Assembly (NCBI GenBank): GCA_964492065.1
Contig: CAZBHH010000025.1
Coordinates: 1 to 36,489, forward strand
DNA from: JADKAC01 sp964492065
GTDB lineage: Bacteria > Bacteroidota > Bacteroidia > Chitinophagales > BACL12
Reading direction: 5' to 3'
Length of the DNA stretch: 36,489 bases
Shown: piece by piece, positions 23,044 to 31,815 of the stretch
How the letters are laid out: the number at the start of each line of letters is the position of its first letter
Numbering within the stretch: position 1 is the stretch's first letter
Notes under the pieces: generated by a model
Told to the model about the DNA's origin: nothing
The model's input: only the letters and a program-made list of their open reading frames with translations
Database searches by the model: none
Translations under genes and position numbers: made by a program

Positions 23044-24077
23044 TGATAACCAGGGTTTTGAAAAATATGCTCAAGTTCGGGTTATTCCTCGGGGTGGGGC
23101 TGTTATTGATATGGCTCATCACCAAAGATTTAACCGAACAAGACCGGCGGGACATCGGTGAATCCTTCCGCAATGCCAATTACTGGTGGGTATTATTCTC
23201 CGTTTTTGTCGGTATTATCAGCCATATTATCCGCACCTTGCGCTGGCAGATGATGATACGGCCGTTGGGTTACACCACCCGGTTCCGGGTGACGTTCTGC
23301 GCCGTGATGATCGCCTACCTGTCCAACCTGGCTGTTCCCCGCCTGGGCGAAGTGACCCGCTGCGGCATCGTGCAGCGCTATGACAATGTACCCTTCGACA
23401 AGGCGCTGGGCACCATCGTGGTAGAGAGGGCGCTCGACATGTTGTCGCTGATCCTCATCACCATTTTTGCGCTGTGGTTTCAGTTCTCCACCATCTCGGG
23501 GTTTTTTGAGGAAAAAGTAATTGACCCGCTGGCCGGTAAACTGGCATTCTCCCCTGTATTGATTGTGATACTGCTCATCGCTGTCGCGGCTATACTGTTT
23601 CTGCTGCGCATCGCCATTCGCAAATGGAAGCATACGGAGGCCTATCTGCGCATCCGACTGCTGGTAATGAATGTCCGCGATGGCATCTATTCCATCCGCC
23701 ACCTGAAAAATTTGCCGCTGTTTATTCTCTACTCCGCAGGCATTTGGTTTTGCTACTACGCCATGATATGGCTGTGTTTTTATGCGATGCCCGAAACGGC
23801 CGGCTTTGGCGTGGAGCAGGGGCTGGCGATTCTCGTATTCGGAACCTTAGGCATCATTTCCACACCCGGCGGCATCGGCGCTTACCAGTTTATCGTTACC
23901 GAACTGCTCGTGAGTATATATGCGCTCGACAGGCCCATTGCCTATGCGTTCAGTTGGATTGTGTGGGTGGGGCAGACGCTGATGATACTCGTGTTAGGCT
24001 TCTTAGCCTTAATACTGTTACCTTTGATTGCCCGGAAAAAATTGAATGCACATGAAGCAACAGGTTACACTCAATAA
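23043..24077 (+). CDS. YbhN/AglD-type multispanning membrane protein (lysylphosphatidylglycerol synthase TM family)
   Basis: 344 residues with about eight hydrophobic segments: for example residues 12-25 (GLFLGVGLLLIWLI), 49-63, 80-97, 136-150, 172-194, 230-250, 265-285 and 305-332. The pattern and the motifs HIIRTLRWQMMI, AVPRLGEVTRC and ISTPGGIGAYQFIVTELL fit the UPF0104/YbhN family related to the flippase half of MprF. The inner-membrane role is probably lipid-linked substrate transfer, with substrate unknown. The GTG start at 23043 overlaps the panD stop by one base (TAGTG), and the 3' end overlaps the rfaE2 start by 32 bp, so it is embedded in the operon. Translation of 10-20 extra N-terminal residues is not possible without crossing the panD stop. 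Confidence 0.85.
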   Translation: MITRVLKNMLKFGLFLGVGLLLIWLITKDLTEQDRRDIGESFRNANYWWVLFSVFVGIISHIIRTLRWQMMIRPLGYTTRFRVTFCAVMIAYLSNLAVPRLGEVTRCGIVQRYDNVPFDKALGTIVVERALDMLSLILITIFALWFQFSTISGFFEEKVIDPLAGKLAFSPVLIVILLIAVAAILFLLRIAIRKWKHTEAYLRIRLLVMNVRDGIYSIRHLKNLPLFILYSAGIWFCYYAMIWLCFYAMPETAGFGVEQGLAILVFGTLGIISTPGGIGAYQFIVTELLVSIYALDRPIAYAFSWIVWVGQTLMILVLGFLALILLPLIARKKLNAHEATGYTQ

Positions 24078-24540
24078 AATTTGCGACCGGCAGCAACTCG
24101 CGAAAAAAATTGCCCTATGGCGGTTTTTAAATCGCCGCATTGTGTTTACAAACGGCTGTTTTGATGTGCTGCACGCCGGCCATACCCATTTATTAAACAC
24201 CGCAGCCGACTTATATCCCAATGCCGCACTTATCGTGGGGCTCAACAGCGATGCATCGGTGCGCAACCTCAAAGGTGAGCGCCGGCCGGTAAATCACTTT
24301 AACGACAGGGCCGCCGTGCTCGCCTCGCTCTACGCCGTCGATGCCGTAATCGGTTTTGACGAGAATACGCCCGAACAGTTAATCGCTTTTATTAAACCCG
24401 ATATCCTGGTAAAAGGCGGCGATTATGCACTGGATGAAATTGCAGGAAGCGGGTTTGTGCAATCTTACGGCGGCAGGGTGGAAATCATCCCCTATCTGCG
24501 GGGGTATTCGACAACAGAAATATTAAACAAAGCGAAATAA
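24046..24540 (+). CDS. rfaE2: D-glycero-beta-D-manno-heptose 1-phosphate adenylyltransferase
   Basis: A 164-residue stand-alone nucleotidyltransferase equal to the C-terminal half of bifunctional HldE. It activates heptose-1-phosphate with ATP to ADP-heptose for LPS core or glycan synthesis. Motifs are FTNGCFDVLHAGHTHLL (HxGH), GLNSDASVRNLKGERRPVN, and the C-terminal GYSTTEIL, all diagnostic. The start is either the ATG at 24046 or at 24052. Both lie inside the end of the upstream membrane-protein gene. The kinase half (HldE N-terminal domain/RfaE1) is not in the window. Together with the nearby ArnT/PMT-like glycosyltransferase it gives the 3' part of this cluster an envelope-glycan theme. 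Confidence 0.93.
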   Translation: MHMKQQVTLNKICDRQQLAKKIALWRFLNRRIVFTNGCFDVLHAGHTHLLNTAADLYPNAALIVGLNSDASVRNLKGERRPVNHFNDRAAVLASLYAVDAVIGFDENTPEQLIAFIKPDILVKGGDYALDEIAGSGFVQSYGGRVEIIPYLRGYSTTEILNKAK

Positions 24541-24566
24541 TAATTTTTAAAAGTAAAACCAGTACA

Positions 24567-25706
24567 ATGAACTTTGAATTATCAGAAGAGCACTTAATGA
24601 TCCGTCAGGCAGCGAGAGATTTGGCGCAAAACATTTTGAAACCCGGAGTAATAGACCGCGACCGCAATATGGAATACCCTGCCGAGGGCGTCAGGCATAT
24701 GGCCGAATTGGGATTTCTCGGAATGATGGTTGACCCGAAATACGGCGGCGGCGGCATGGATACAATCAGCTATGTGTTGGCGATGGAAGAGATTTCAAAA
24801 GTTGACAGCTCCTGCTCCGTTATCATGAGCGTCAATAATTCTCTGGTGTGTTGGGGCTTGCAGGAATTCGGCACCGAAGAGCAGAAACAGAAGTATTTGC
24901 CCGACCTCGCCAGCGGCAAAAAAATCGGCGCTTTCTGCCTGTCCGAACCCGAGGCGGGCTCGGATGCCACCAGCCAGCGCACCATAGCCGAAGACAAAGG
25001 CGATTACTATTTGGTGAACGGAACAAAAAACTGGATTACCAACGGAAATACGGCATCGGTGTACCTGGTGATGGCCCAAACACATCCCGAACAGAAACAC
25101 AAGGGCATTAACTGCCTGATCATTGAAAAGGGTATGGACGGATTTGTCGTTGGCGCCAAAGAAGATAAACTCGGCATTCGTGCCAGCGATACACATACCT
25201 TGTTGTTCAACGATGTGAAAGTGCCGAAAGCCAACCGCATCGGCGACGACGGATTCGGATTTACCTTCGCCATGAAGACCCTCGCCGGCGGCCGCATCGG
25301 CATTGCCTCACAGGCATTGGGCATCGCTTCGGGCGCCTATGAACTCGCACTGGAATATGCAAAAACACGGCAGGCATTCGGCAAACCCATTGCCCAGCAC
25401 CAGGCGATTCAGTTTAAACTCGCCGATATGGCTACCGAAATTGAAGCAGCCCGTTTACTCGTGTATCACGCCGCATGGTTAAAAGATCGCCATGAGAATT
25501 ACGACCTCGCTTCCAGTATGGCCAAAGTATTTGCCAGCGAAGTGGCGATGAAAACCACAACGGAAGCAGTACAGATTCACGGCGGGTACGGGTATGTAAA
25601 AGAATACCACGTAGAGCGCCTGATGCGGGATGCAAAAATCACCCAGATTTACGAGGGCACCAGCGAAGTGCAGCGCATTGTGATTTCACGCAGTATTTTG
25701 AAATAA
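24567..25706 (+). CDS. Acyl-CoA dehydrogenase
   Basis: A 379-residue FAD enzyme, the usual length for short- or branched-chain acyl-CoA dehydrogenases. It introduces a trans-2,3 double bond into acyl-CoA and passes electrons to ETF. Visible are CLSEPEAGSDA (signature 1), the FAD-contacting WITNG, RQAFGKPIAQHQAIQFKLADM (signature 2), and QIHGGYGYVKEYHVERLMRDAKI followed by IYEGTSEVQR. In that last motif Glu363 is the catalytic base at the position used by short-chain and butyryl-CoA enzymes. Chain-length preference cannot be set by eye. It starts 26 bp after rfaE2 and is followed by the glycosyltransferase after 36 bp. It is cytosolic or membrane-associated. Confidence 0.95.
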   Translation: MNFELSEEHLMIRQAARDLAQNILKPGVIDRDRNMEYPAEGVRHMAELGFLGMMVDPKYGGGGMDTISYVLAMEEISKVDSSCSVIMSVNNSLVCWGLQEFGTEEQKQKYLPDLASGKKIGAFCLSEPEAGSDATSQRTIAEDKGDYYLVNGTKNWITNGNTASVYLVMAQTHPEQKHKGINCLIIEKGMDGFVVGAKEDKLGIRASDTHTLLFNDVKVPKANRIGDDGFGFTFAMKTLAGGRIGIASQALGIASGAYELALEYAKTRQAFGKPIAQHQAIQFKLADMATEIEAARLLVYHAAWLKDRHENYDLASSMAKVFASEVAMKTTTEAVQIHGGYGYVKEYHVERLMRDAKITQIYEGTSEVQRIVISRSILK

Positions 25707-25742
25707 TAAATTTCCCGCTTTGCAATACTCTATTTAACGGCG

Positions 25743-27455
25743 GTGCAGTCTTTAGTTTCAAAACAATTATCCAACCCTGTTTTTTATGCGTGTTGCGCTG
25801 CGGTGTTGTTTCTGCCGTTCTTAGGCCACGTACATTTATTCGATTGGGACGAAATCAACTTCGCTGAGATATCCAGGGAAATGCTGGTGCTGGATAATTA
25901 CCTCCAGGTACACGTGCGTTTCTTGCCGTTTTGGGAAAAACCGCCCTTGTTCTTCTGGTTACAGGCGTGTTGTATGCAGGTGTTTGGCGTCAATGAATTC
26001 GCCGCCAGGTTGCCCAATGCCCTGTGCGGAATAGTAACCCTGCCCATCCTGTTCGGGATAGGCAAACGCTTATACGATGCCCGGTTCGGATTTTTCTGGG
26101 CGCTCGTTTATGGAGGTACCCTGCTGCCAAACCTGTATTTTCAATCCGGAATTATTGACCCGGTGTTTAACCTGTTTATGTTTCTGGGTATCTATTATTT
26201 TATTCTGTTTACCTGGAAGCGGAATGATACGCCAGGGATTGAGCTTACACACGGCGCACTGTATTACTTGTGTCTTGCCGGCCTGTTCACCGGCCTGGCT
26301 ATGCTCGCCAAAGGCCCGGCTGCATTTATCATCCTCGGCCTGTGCTACTTCGTATATTGGATACTCGTGAAGTGCAAATGGTATATTACCGTTCCGCAAT
26401 TTATTTTCTATACCTGCATCGCCTTTTCGCTGTCAGCCCTATGGTATGGCATGGAGACTCTGCTGCACGGCCCGTATTTTATCACCCGGTTTATCGAGTA
26501 CAATTTCCGGTTGTTCAGCAGCGAAGAAGCAGGCCACGCCGGATTTCCGGGATATCACTTTGTGGTTGTGTTTTTTGGTTGCTTTCCCGCTTCCCTGTTT
26601 TTGCTGAAAGGATTGTTTAAACAGGAACACGACTTCTGGTATCAAAAGAATTTTAAAACCTGGATGTTGATTGTATTCTGGAGCGTATTGATTTTGTTTT
26701 CGCTGGTCAACACCAAGATTGTGCACTACTCATCGATGACATATTTCCCGCTGACTTACCTCGCCGCACTGACATTATACGATATGCATCGCAAGCGGCA
26801 AACACCGGGAAGGGGTATCATCCCCGCAGTGCGCATCCTTTCTGTGATAATCGGCATTGCACTCATCGCCATTCCGTTTATCGGACTGAATATCGAATGG
26901 CTGCAACGAAGAACTGCCGATGCATTTGCAAAGGCAAATATGCAGGCCGATGCGGGGTGGACAGGTGTGGAAGCGCTTACCGGCGCTGTGCTGATAGCTT
27001 CCGTATTTGCAGGGACATCGCAGATGCGAAAAGGCAATATAATGCAGGGAAGTGCAATTGTATTTGTTTCAACGGCGTTGATATTTAAACTGGCGATGGT
27101 ACTGTACGTACCGAAAATCGAAAAATACACCCAGGGTGCGGCGATTGATTTTTACGAGAGCATCCGCAATGAAGATGTGTATGTGCAGCCCATCGGTTTC
27201 AAAACCTATGCGCATTTGTTTTACGCACGTCTGTTGCCCCAAAATGCACCGGTCATTTCCGATTACAGCGATAAGAAACAAGTGGCAGACTGGGAACAGT
27301 GGCTGCTGCAGGGCGACATCAATAAACCGGCTTACTTTATTACCCGCATCGACAAGCAACACGACCTGGCATCCTATCCCGGTCTGCAACCCGTAATGGA
27401 GAAAAACGGATTTTTAGTCTTTAAGCGCCTGCCGCCGGCTCAAGTAGTGAATTGA
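25743..27455 (+). CDS. ArnT/PMT-like glycosyltransferase (GT-C fold, GT39/GT83)
   Basis: A 570-residue inner-membrane protein with a GTG start at 25743. About ten transmembrane stretches are visible: for example FYACCAAVLFLPFLG (residues 14-28), LPNALCGIVTLPILFGI, LVYGGTLLPNLYF, LYYLCLAGLFTGLAML, FIILGLCYFVYWIL, FIFYTCIAFSLSALWYG, and LIVFWSVLILFSLV. The first periplasmic loop has LFDWDEINFAEISREML, the acidic DE pair typical of GT-C enzymes using polyprenyl-phosphate sugars, and FWEKPPLFFWLQ. These are classic features of the ArnT/PMT superfamily. It probably moves a sugar from a lipid carrier to LPS, lipid A or protein in the periplasm. The acceptor is unknown. It is the last gene of the panC-to-GT run. 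Confidence 0.88.
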   Translation: MQSLVSKQLSNPVFYACCAAVLFLPFLGHVHLFDWDEINFAEISREMLVLDNYLQVHVRFLPFWEKPPLFFWLQACCMQVFGVNEFAARLPNALCGIVTLPILFGIGKRLYDARFGFFWALVYGGTLLPNLYFQSGIIDPVFNLFMFLGIYYFILFTWKRNDTPGIELTHGALYYLCLAGLFTGLAMLAKGPAAFIILGLCYFVYWILVKCKWYITVPQFIFYTCIAFSLSALWYGMETLLHGPYFITRFIEYNFRLFSSEEAGHAGFPGYHFVVVFFGCFPASLFLLKGLFKQEHDFWYQKNFKTWMLIVFWSVLILFSLVNTKIVHYSSMTYFPLTYLAALTLYDMHRKRQTPGRGIIPAVRILSVIIGIALIAIPFIGLNIEWLQRRTADAFAKANMQADAGWTGVEALTGAVLIASVFAGTSQMRKGNIMQGSAIVFVSTALIFKLAMVLYVPKIEKYTQGAAIDFYESIRNEDVYVQPIGFKTYAHLFYARLLPQNAPVISDYSDKKQVADWEQWLLQGDINKPAYFITRIDKQHDLASYPGLQPVMEKNGFLVFKRLPPAQVVN

Positions 27456-27536
27456 AGGAGTTGTAAGCGCCGCAAATCGTCGGTCAGGCTTTTTTAATCA
27501 TGGGATATAGAGCCGGTCAACTCTTCTCAGTTGTGT

Positions 27537-27555
27537 TGTGCTCCATCGGGACACA
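27537..27555. repeat. Degenerate copy of a GCTCCATCGGAGC-type palindrome
   Basis: TGTGCTCC-ATC-GGGACACA pairs 4 + 3 bp around one C/A mismatch and one T-G wobble. A perfect version, GTGCTCCATCGGAGCAC followed by a TCTGTTT-like tail, is a dispersed intergenic palindrome I recall from several Bacteroidota genomes. Here CATCTGTTTTG follows the palindrome. The attribution rests on memory, not on a search. Confidence 0.4.
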
Positions 27556-27826
27556 TCTGTTTTGATACAGAATATTATAGTGTTTTGTGCTCTCGTGTTT
27601 CAACCCGTTAAAAAACAATTGTTGTAAGCAATTTCAAAGTACCACTCCGATCGGGCTAACTTTAATTTATAGACACAATTCAATTTTCATTTGACTACCG
27701 AAAAAGTATTTGTCCTTCCCCTGCATTATCATCCATTGAAAAAACCATCTCCACCACTTCCCAAAACCCGAATTGCAAATAGTAAACCGCAATGCAACCC
27801 GGAATATGCATCTCCTATTGCCCACA

Positions 27827-27948
27827 TCAGCCTTTGGCGACAATCGCAGCGAGCTCACCAACCACTTTGGCAATATACTGGTTTGTGGTTCCGGCAGCCG
27901 GTTGGCGCTGGAGGGCAACGGCGCCTGAAAGGAACTCAATTCCGTTTC
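27827..27948 (-). pseudogene. Possible remnant of a decayed gene
   Basis: One minus-strand frame, from about 27946 to the TGA at 27827-27829, reads roughly IEFLSGAVALQRQPAAG followed by TTNQYIAKVVGELAAIVAKG. Its Ala/Val/Leu-rich helical texture is more protein-like than the other frames here, but it has no Met start and is closed by a stop on both sides. I cannot assign a family. It may be a gene fragment or chance. Confidence 0.2.
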
Positions 27949-28112
27949 AGTTTCTTGATGCGAAACCTATAGGTTACACATTGTGTACAATCAGTTGTAA
28001 TTTTCAGCCGCTTACAATCGGTAAATGCGGTGGTCTGTTGTCGCCCGGTTTAAAAATCCCAAAAAAAATATCGTAGTTTCATCATTCACTTTTTCAAATA
28101 ATGTATTGAATT

Positions 28113-31100
28113 ATGTTTAAATCGCTATGCACTGTCGCCTGTATCGGCGCTCTATTACAACCGTTGAGCGCACAAAATTCGAAGGAGCCATGGGATGTCT
28201 CCAAACCGGTGGAACCCTACAAAGAAGTTACCATTGAAACCGATGAAGGCACCTGGATGAATTTAGACGTGAGTCCCGACGGCAGCACGATAGTGTTCGA
28301 CCTGCTCGGCGATATTTACACCATGCCGGTAAGCGGCGGTACGGCCACTTTACTGCGTGAAGGTCATGCCTTTGAAGTGCAGCCGCGGTTTAGCCCCGAC
28401 GGCAAGATGATTGCATTTACCAGCGATGCGGGCGGTGGCGATAATATCTGGATAATGCATGCCGACGGCAGCAGTGCGACACAACTTACGCATGAGGACT
28501 TCCGATTGCTGAACAATGCGGTGTGGATACCCGACGGCCAATACATCGTTGCGAGAAAACACTTTACTTCCGGGCGATCGCTCGGCGCCGGCGAAATGTG
28601 GATGTATCATACCGGCGGCGGTGACGGCCTGCAACTAACCAAGCGGAAAAACGACCAGCAGGATGCAGGTGAACCCTGGGTGAGCCCCGATGGCAGGTAT
28701 GTGTATTTTAGCGAAGACATGTCGGAGGGCGGTTATTTTCAATACAACAAAGATCCCAACGGGCAGATCTATATCATCCGACGTTACGATATGCAAACAG
28801 GCGAAGTGGAGAATGTCATCCAGGGACCCGGCGGTGCGGTGCGCCCTCAGATTTCTCCCGATGGAAAAAAACTCGCCTTTGTGAGACGTGTTCGCACAAA
28901 AACCGTTTTATATATCCATGACCTGGCAACCGGTATTCAAACTCCGGTTTACGACGCACTGTCGAAAGACCAACAGGAGACATGGGCAATCTTCGGGGTA
29001 TATCCCGCTTATAACTGGATGCCCGACAATAAGACGATAATTATCTGGGCACAGGGGAAAATCAGAAAGATAAATACCGAAACCGGCACTTCCGAAATCA
29101 TACCATTTAAGGCAAAAGCAACACATAAAATAACCGATGCGCTGGCATTTCAACACAACCCGGCTCCCGATACGTTTGAATCACGGGTAATACGCCATGC
29201 GGTGACTTCGCCCGACGGCAGTACAATTGCTTTTAATGCAGCGGGATATTTATACACAAAACATTTACCCGACGGCAAACCGGTAAGGCTGACTAACGGA
29301 ACCGATTTTGAATTTGAACCCGCATACTCCCCCGACGGAAAATACATCATCTATGTCACCTGGAACGATGAAAATAAAGGCGCTATCTGGAAAATCCCGG
29401 CAACCGGCGGTACATCGGTTAAACTCACCGTCGAAAAGGGCATCTACCGCACACCGTCTTATTCCCACGACGGGAAGTCAATTGTATTTCTCAAAGAAAG
29501 CGGCAATGACGCCATGGGATTTACCTATGCTGTCCGGCCGGGAATTTATATTATACCCGCTTCCGGCGGTAAAGCTGTCTTTGTAACCGATGCAGGTGAA
29601 TACCCCGTTTTCAGCCCCGCAGACAACAGAATATTTTTCCAGGAGGGCGGCAATCTGTTTGGCGCACTCAATAAAACCTATTGCAGCGTGCAATTGGATG
29701 GAAAAGATAAGAAGGTGCATTTTCATTCCACCTATGCAAACAGGTTTACGCTCAGCCCGGATAATAAATGGCTTGCATTTAATGAACTCTACAATATCTA
29801 TATTATGCCGTTTGCCGATAACGGAAAAACCTTTGAGGTGAGTGCAAACCAAAAGACATTGCCAATGGTAAAAGTGTCGGACAATGCAGGGATAAACTTA
29901 CACTGGTCGGCAGACGGAAAACAATTGCACTGGACAACGGGGCCGGAATACCAAACCGTTGATTTAAACCAATGTTTTACATTTCTGGAAGGTTCACCCG
30001 ACAGTATCGGCAAAATCGAAAGTAAAAAAATAGATATAGGCCTGATATTGCAAACCGATAAGCCTTCGGGGAAAATTGCGTTTACGCATGCGACAATCAT
30101 TACAATGCACGGCGATGAAATCATCGAAGACGGGACGGTGCTGATAGAGGGAAATGAAATTGCCGCCGTCGGAAAAACTTCCGAAATACCTATTCCCCCG
30201 GATGCAACCGTGATGGACGTAAACGGAAAAACCATATTGCCGGGATTTATTGATACCCATGCACACCTGAATGCATTCCGCTATGGGTTAAGCCCTCAAA
30301 AGGATTGGGCGTATTATGTGAATCTCGCCTTTGGCATCACTGCCACCCACGACCCGTCGTCCAATTCGGAAATGTCGTTATCGCAATCCGAAATGGTGCG
30401 TGCCGGCAATATGACAGGTCCCCGGATTTTTACGACGGGCACTATTCTCTACGGCGCCGACGGCGACTTTAAGGCAGTGGTAAACAGTTATGACGATGCG
30501 GCCTTCGCCATCGCCCGCACAAAAGCGATGGGCGCATTCAGCGTCAAGTCGTACAATCAACCGCGAAGAGATCAAAGACAACAGATTATACAGGCAGCTA
30601 AAGACCAGGAGATGATGGTTGTGCCGGAAGGCGGTTCCACATTTTTTCACAATCTCACCATGATATTAGACGGGCATACCAGCGTGGAACATAACCTGCC
30701 GGTAGCGCCGTTGTACGACGACGTCATTCAATTATGGGCGGCCAGCAATACGAGCAATACGCCGACACTGGTGGTGAGCTACGGAAGTATCAACGGCGAA
30801 TACTACTGGTATCAGAACACCGAAGTCTGGAAAGACGAAAAATTGTTGAAATATACACCCCGTGCAATCGTGGACAGCCGGTCGCGGCATCGCACCATGA
30901 TACCACAGGAAGAGTACGACAACGGTTATATTCTCACTGCTCAATCCTGTAAAACACTGATGGATGCAGGCGTGCGCATTTGCGTGGGCGGCCACGGCCA
31001 ATTGCAGGGCCTGAGCGTCATTTGGGAAATGTGGAATTTAGCGCAGGGTGGCATGTCGAATATGCAGGTGCTGCAGGCCGGGACAATTCACGGCGCCGAA

Positions 31101-31382
31101 TACCTGGGCATGGATGCCTGCTTAGGCAGTATTGAAAAGGGTAAACTCGCCGATCTGGTTATAATAGACGGCAATCCGCTTGCCGATATTTATGATATCC
31201 ACGATGTGGTTTATACAATGGTAAACGGAAGGTTATACGATACGGTCACCATGGATGAAACAGGCAACTACCACAATCAGAGAAGTAAGTTTTTCTGGGA
31301 GCAGGAAGGCTTTAACAATAACTTTGAATGGCATGAACACAACAACAGTTTTATGAATACGCATTGCGTATGCGGGCATTGA
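28113..31382 (+). CDS. Exported TolB-like beta-propeller plus amidohydrolase protein
   Basis: 1089 residues. The signal peptide covers residues 1-21 (MFKSLCTVACIGALLQPLSAQ). Residues of about 45-620 contain repeated WD40-like/PD40 blades with the signature SPDG(K/R) (for example DVSPDGSTIVF, FSPDGKMIAF, ISPDGKKLAF, YSPDGKYIIY, YSHDGKSIVF). From about 650 it is a metal-dependent amidohydrolase of the imidazolonepropionase-related group: LPGFIDTHAHLNA (HxH), SVKSYNQPRRDQR (bridging Lys), TSVEHNL and CVGGHGQLQG, ending with GSIEKGKLADLVIIDGNPLADI. This fusion is a known Bacteroidota and proteobacterial periplasmic type. Substrates are probably N-acylated or peptide-like amides, but none is established. 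It is monocistronic by position, with 657 and 433 bp of non-coding sequence on either side. Confidence 0.92.
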   Translation: MFKSLCTVACIGALLQPLSAQNSKEPWDVSKPVEPYKEVTIETDEGTWMNLDVSPDGSTIVFDLLGDIYTMPVSGGTATLLREGHAFEVQPRFSPDGKMIAFTSDAGGGDNIWIMHADGSSATQLTHEDFRLLNNAVWIPDGQYIVARKHFTSGRSLGAGEMWMYHTGGGDGLQLTKRKNDQQDAGEPWVSPDGRYVYFSEDMSEGGYFQYNKDPNGQIYIIRRYDMQTGEVENVIQGPGGAVRPQISPDGKKLAFVRRVRTKTVLYIHDLATGIQTPVYDALSKDQQETWAIFGVYPAYNWMPDNKTIIIWAQGKIRKINTETGTSEIIPFKAKATHKITDALAFQHNPAPDTFESRVIRHAVTSPDGSTIAFNAAGYLYTKHLPDGKPVRLTNGTDFEFEPAYSPDGKYIIYVTWNDENKGAIWKIPATGGTSVKLTVEKGIYRTPSYSHDGKSIVFLKESGNDAMGFTYAVRPGIYIIPASGGKAVFVTDAGEYPVFSPADNRIFFQEGGNLFGALNKTYCSVQLDGKDKKVHFHSTYANRFTLSPDNKWLAFNELYNIYIMPFADNGKTFEVSANQKTLPMVKVSDNAGINLHWSADGKQLHWTTGPEYQTVDLNQCFTFLEGSPDSIGKIESKKIDIGLILQTDKPSGKIAFTHATIITMHGDEIIEDGTVLIEGNEIAAVGKTSEIPIPPDATVMDVNGKTILPGFIDTHAHLNAFRYGLSPQKDWAYYVNLAFGITATHDPSSNSEMSLSQSEMVRAGNMTGPRIFTTGTILYGADGDFKAVVNSYDDAAFAIARTKAMGAFSVKSYNQPRRDQRQQIIQAAKDQEMMVVPEGGSTFFHNLTMILDGHTSVEHNLPVAPLYDDVIQLWAASNTSNTPTLVVSYGSINGEYYWYQNTEVWKDEKLLKYTPRAIVDSRSRHRTMIPQEEYDNGYILTAQSCKTLMDAGVRICVGGHGQLQGLSVIWEMWNLAQGGMSNMQVLQAGTIHGAEYLGMDACLGSIEKGKLADLVIIDGNPLADIYDIHDVVYTMVNGRLYDTVTMDETGNYHNQRSKFFWEQEGFNNNFEWHEHNNSFMNTHCVCGH

Positions 31383-31815
31383 CAAACTGTGATGCAAAAC
31401 AGGTATCGGGATAAACCGTTACACCTCGGATGGGGTTTTATGCAAGTTGGGCAGACGGAATGACAATGAGCTTTTGTACTACTATCAATTTCAGTTCGGG
31501 CCGGACGAATATTTATCAACTTTAGTTCTTAACTTCAACAATAAATTTTCAATCGGCAGAGGTTATCAGCGGACGGAATACTAATTCCCAACCCGGCATC
31601 CCTGCTGCCGAATGCCTGGCAAAAACCGGAATAAATAATTTTTTCTTGAAATTTACAAGACGCGGTTGGTCGGTGGGTTACGTTTTAACGGTAATATTAT
31701 AATTTGGTAGAAAGATTTAGGTTATAACATGTTTTAAATTAGGTGGTTTAAATATTAAAACATTTAATATAATTAGGTTGTAATAAAATATAAGTACTAT
31801 AAATTCTAATTTAAT
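31383..31815. other. 433-bp intergenic region marking a drop in G+C
   Basis: No supported gene. The first 250 bp have the base composition of the preceding genes. From about 31,640, and strongly from 31,700, the sequence turns A+T-rich and stays so to the end of the window. An inverted repeat at 31729-31763 lies in the A+T-rich part. I see no tRNA or clear attachment site at the transition. Confidence 0.5.
31729..31763. promoter_or_regulatory. Inverted repeat upstream of the HExxH gene, possible operator
   Basis: ATGTTTTAA at 31729-31737 and its exact reverse complement TTAAAACAT at 31755-31763 are separated by 17 nt. The repeat lies about 50 bp before the ATG at 31816, where a regulator could act. 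In sequence this A+T-rich, a 9-bp inverted repeat can occur by chance. Confidence 0.25.

Larger units (their letters stand above)
27456..28112. other. 657-bp intergenic region without a convincing gene
   Basis: Short open frames on both strands lack a start context or a recognisable family. The stretch holds a degenerate palindrome at 27537-27555 and a possible decayed minus-strand gene piece at 27827-27948, listed separately. The part next to the downstream amidohydrolase (28060-28112) is A+T-rich and probably contains its promoter, although no exact TAnnTTTG box is present. Confidence 0.5.

Noticed and set aside
27691..28076. Two overlapping plus-strand open frames of about 93 codons
   Set aside because: Pro/Ala-rich text with no family, no start context and different frames sharing the same DNA; more likely non-coding or remnant.
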